Below the pieces are notes generated by a model that was not told the origin of the DNA, did not search any database, and saw nothing but the letters and a program-made list of their open reading frames with translations. Both the position numbers and the translations under genes were made by a program. Source: Planctomycetota bacterium (GTDB taxonomy: Bacteria; Planctomycetota; Planctomycetia; Pirellulales; Pirellulaceae). From it: a stretch of 33,598 nucleotides of DNA. The DNA lies in NCBI GenBank assembly GCA_024276655.1, contig JAJRWU010000130.1, positions 1 through 33,598 on the forward strand, given 5' to 3'. The first letter of the stretch is position 1. Each line of letters starts with the position of its first letter. Below are positions 32,256 to 33,598 of this stretch, one piece after another.

Positions 32256-33272
32256 GTGAAACTTGCCCAAGTATCGATACCTGCGTGCATTGCTCTTTCC
32301 ATTATCCTGATCGGATGCTCCAGCAATACGAGTGATTCGACCGAAAGCGTCAATGCGGTCGAACTATCGGCTACTGAGCGATCATTCAAGCTGGGCATGG
32401 TGCCTATGCCGCAGGATTGGTCAGAGGAGAACATTTCCGCTGCGTATCAACTGTCGGCCCAAACGGGCGAAGTCGTTTCCTTGTCGCAAAAACTCGGCTG
32501 GACATCCGATGAATTCCTCCAGCGTTACGAAAACGACGTTGCCCTTGCCAGGAAACACGGCCTCGAAGTATTTATCTCGATTGACGTTCTCGAAGACGAC
32601 CGAAAGGAAATCGCACAATTGCCGGATAAACTACAGGGCAAAGGATTCTCAGACGCTACTCTTCGTCAATACTACATCGACGAAGTGACGGAGATCGCGG
32701 ACAGGTATCGCCCCGAAAACCTTGCTCTTGCGATCGAGATCAATGGGTATCACCTGTCTCACCCCGAAGACTTTCCCAATTATGTCTCCTTGTACAAACA
32801 GGCGTTTCGCTCAGTCAAATCGGTCTCGCCAGAAACCAACGTCGCTGTTTCTTTTCAATATGAAACCATGGTCGGCGAGGGTCAATGGGATTTGCTCAGC
32901 ATGTTCGGCGGTCAACTTGAGATGCTTTGTTTGACAACGTACCCGGAATTTCTGTACGGCGATTCATTGAGCGACTTGCCTGACAACCATTATTCCATCC
33001 TCGAAAATATCGGTACCCTGCCGACCGTCTTCATGGAAATTGGGTGGCGCGGGGAAAACAGCGAAGACGGTGAACGACAACAGGCTGAATTCATAAAACG
33101 CTTCTTCGATCTGACGGCCGACATCAATTTGTCACTCGGCATCTGGGCTCTCCTGCATGATTGGCAAGGAGGCGGGATATTCGAGACGATGGGGCTGATC
33201 GATGCCAAGGGCAGAAAGAAACCTGCCTGGGAAGTTGTCAGGGCAATGCATGAGTTACCCCTGAAACAATGA
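32256..33272 (+). CDS. TIM-barrel glycosidase-like lipoprotein
   Basis: 338-residue lipoprotein: signal peptide ending LSIILIGC (lipid anchor Cys21), then a Ser/Thr-rich linker and a beta/alpha-barrel-like domain. LALAIEINGYHL (Glu161) and TVFMEIGWRG (Glu261) are spaced as the acid/base and nucleophile strands of clan GH-A glycosidases, resembling GH53-like proteins; I cannot assign a family. The start is a GTG at 32256 with AAGGGAG at 32242-32248 seven bases before it, a very good site. GC is about 50 percent by eye, lower than the neighbouring core genes, and it lies among transposase remnants, suggesting acquisition by transfer. Confidence 0.7.
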   Translation: MKLAQVSIPACIALSIILIGCSSNTSDSTESVNAVELSATERSFKLGMVPMPQDWSEENISAAYQLSAQTGEVVSLSQKLGWTSDEFLQRYENDVALARKHGLEVFISIDVLEDDRKEIAQLPDKLQGKGFSDATLRQYYIDEVTEIADRYRPENLALAIEINGYHLSHPEDFPNYVSLYKQAFRSVKSVSPETNVAVSFQYETMVGEGQWDLLSMFGGQLEMLCLTTYPEFLYGDSLSDLPDNHYSILENIGTLPTVFMEIGWRGENSEDGERQQAEFIKRFFDLTADINLSLGIWALLHDWQGGGIFETMGLIDAKGRKKPAWEVVRAMHELPLKQ

Positions 33273-33342
33273 ACCGTCGGCACATCTCTTCGCGGTAACT
33301 GCTAGAACAGAAGAATTCCCAGGGATCGTTGAGTCTTCCGAA

Positions 33343-33390
33343 TCACAGTTCCTTGATGCGGATGTTGCGAAACTCGACGGCGGGGTGGCA
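33343..33390 (-). pseudogene. C-terminal tail of a DUF1080 (3-keto-disaccharide hydrolase) gene
   Basis: Minus-strand translation gives HPAVEFRNIRIKEL followed by TGA (33343-33345). PxEFRNIRIKEL-stop is the hallmark C-terminus of DUF1080 proteins. Upstream the frame meets a stop at 33394-33396, so only about 15 codons remain; the rest appears to have been lost or displaced, with an IS3-family element starting close by. Confidence 0.65.
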
Positions 33391-33425
33391 CCGTTACCTT
33401 TATATTTGCGATGTTTTTTGTGTGC

Positions 33426-33442
33426 CACTGGCTTTGCCAGTG
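33426..33442. repeat. Short palindrome CACTGGC-ttt-GCCAGTG
   Basis: Perfect seven-base arms with a three-base loop, between the DUF1080 tail and the IS3 transposase. A different palindrome family from those elsewhere in the window. Confidence 0.6.
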
Positions 33443-33506
33443 CATTTTGAGCAACGTAGTGAGGTGGCGCCGCTTTCACGGACAGGCGAGTCTCTAGGAA
33501 TATCAC

Positions 33507-33598
33507 CTAGATGGCCTCGAACTGGCTTGGCGCCAAGTACCCGATTGAAGAGTGCTTTCGTTGCGTATTGTAATAGGCAATGAAAGCTCGAATTTCCC
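33507..33598 (-). mobile_element. IS3-family transposase, C-terminal end (partial)
   Basis: The minus strand encodes EIRAFIAYYNTQRKHSSIGY, then LAPSQFEAI and a TAG stop at 33507-33509, running off the right edge. YYNxxRxHSSIGYLxPxxFE is the conserved end of the IS3-family orfB (DDE integrase, rve_3). Only about 30 codons are visible. The left terminal inverted repeat of the element should lie between 33390 and 33506 but could not be fixed without the other end. Confidence 0.88.

Overview
The window reads as chromosomal DNA of a planctomycete, most likely of the Pirellulales type. The reasons are the mixture of a formylglycine sulfatase, a Tat-exported Gfo/Idh/MocA oxidoreductase, a DUF1080 remnant, a neutral-ceramidase-like secreted enzyme, a signal peptidase I with a large internal insert, an ECF sigma / anti-sigma pair, high GC, loosely packed genes on both strands, frequent GTG/TTG starts and many dispersed palindromes. 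The assignment is by gene content only; no rRNA or tRNA gene was seen.

Layout. 1-606: gene-poor left edge. 670-3274: CelD-like acetyltransferase converging on a MgtE magnesium transporter. 3552-5992: RNase HI behind a haem-motif (CxxCH) sensor histidine kinase that is split by one in-frame amber codon. 6153-8081: malate dehydrogenase divergent from deoxyribose-phosphate aldolase. 8180-10345: ECF sigma factor and a long membrane anti-sigma-like protein. 10833-14384: a tightly overlapping sugar ABC importer operon (lipoprotein binding protein, double ATPase, permease). 14444-16970: sulfatase and a flippase-like membrane protein. 17276-18850: UDP-glucuronate decarboxylase plus a membrane-anchored staphylococcal-nuclease-like protein. 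19664-24581: isocitrate/isopropylmalate dehydrogenase family enzyme, signal peptidase I, an LptB-like ATPase and a LmbE deacetylase. 24640-27657: ceramidase-like and GH10-like proteins. 28010-29511: PurC and a cold-shock protein. 29577-31510: zinc-ribbon membrane protein and Gfo/Idh/MocA oxidoreductase. 31511-33598: lower-GC accessory end with a REP-associated transposase (RAYT) remnant, a TIM-barrel lipoprotein, a DUF1080 tail and the end of an IS3-family transposase.

The most unusual layer is not the genes but the repeats between them. At least two related families of short palindromic elements (core CCCGGCATTTTCAAAATGCCGGG or a variant with AGAAGCCCGGCTTTTT arms) sit in convergent, divergent and same-strand gaps. 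Two copies, at 8081-8179 and 18895-18993, are both exactly 99 bp, lie in opposite orientation and carry terminal inverted repeats, so they look like a MITE/REPIN rather than simple terminators. Other palindromes at 19130-19512, 20881-20952 and 22746-22835 belong to different families. A RAYT fragment at 31726-31872 is a possible relic of the machinery that spreads such repeats.

Functionally the window mixes housekeeping genes (mgtE, rnhA, mdh, deoC, lepB, lptB-like, purC, csp) with polysaccharide and glycoconjugate functions (ABC sugar uptake, sulfatase, UDP-xylose synthesis, glycosidase-like proteins). I see no CRISPR array, defence island, prophage or biosynthetic cluster.
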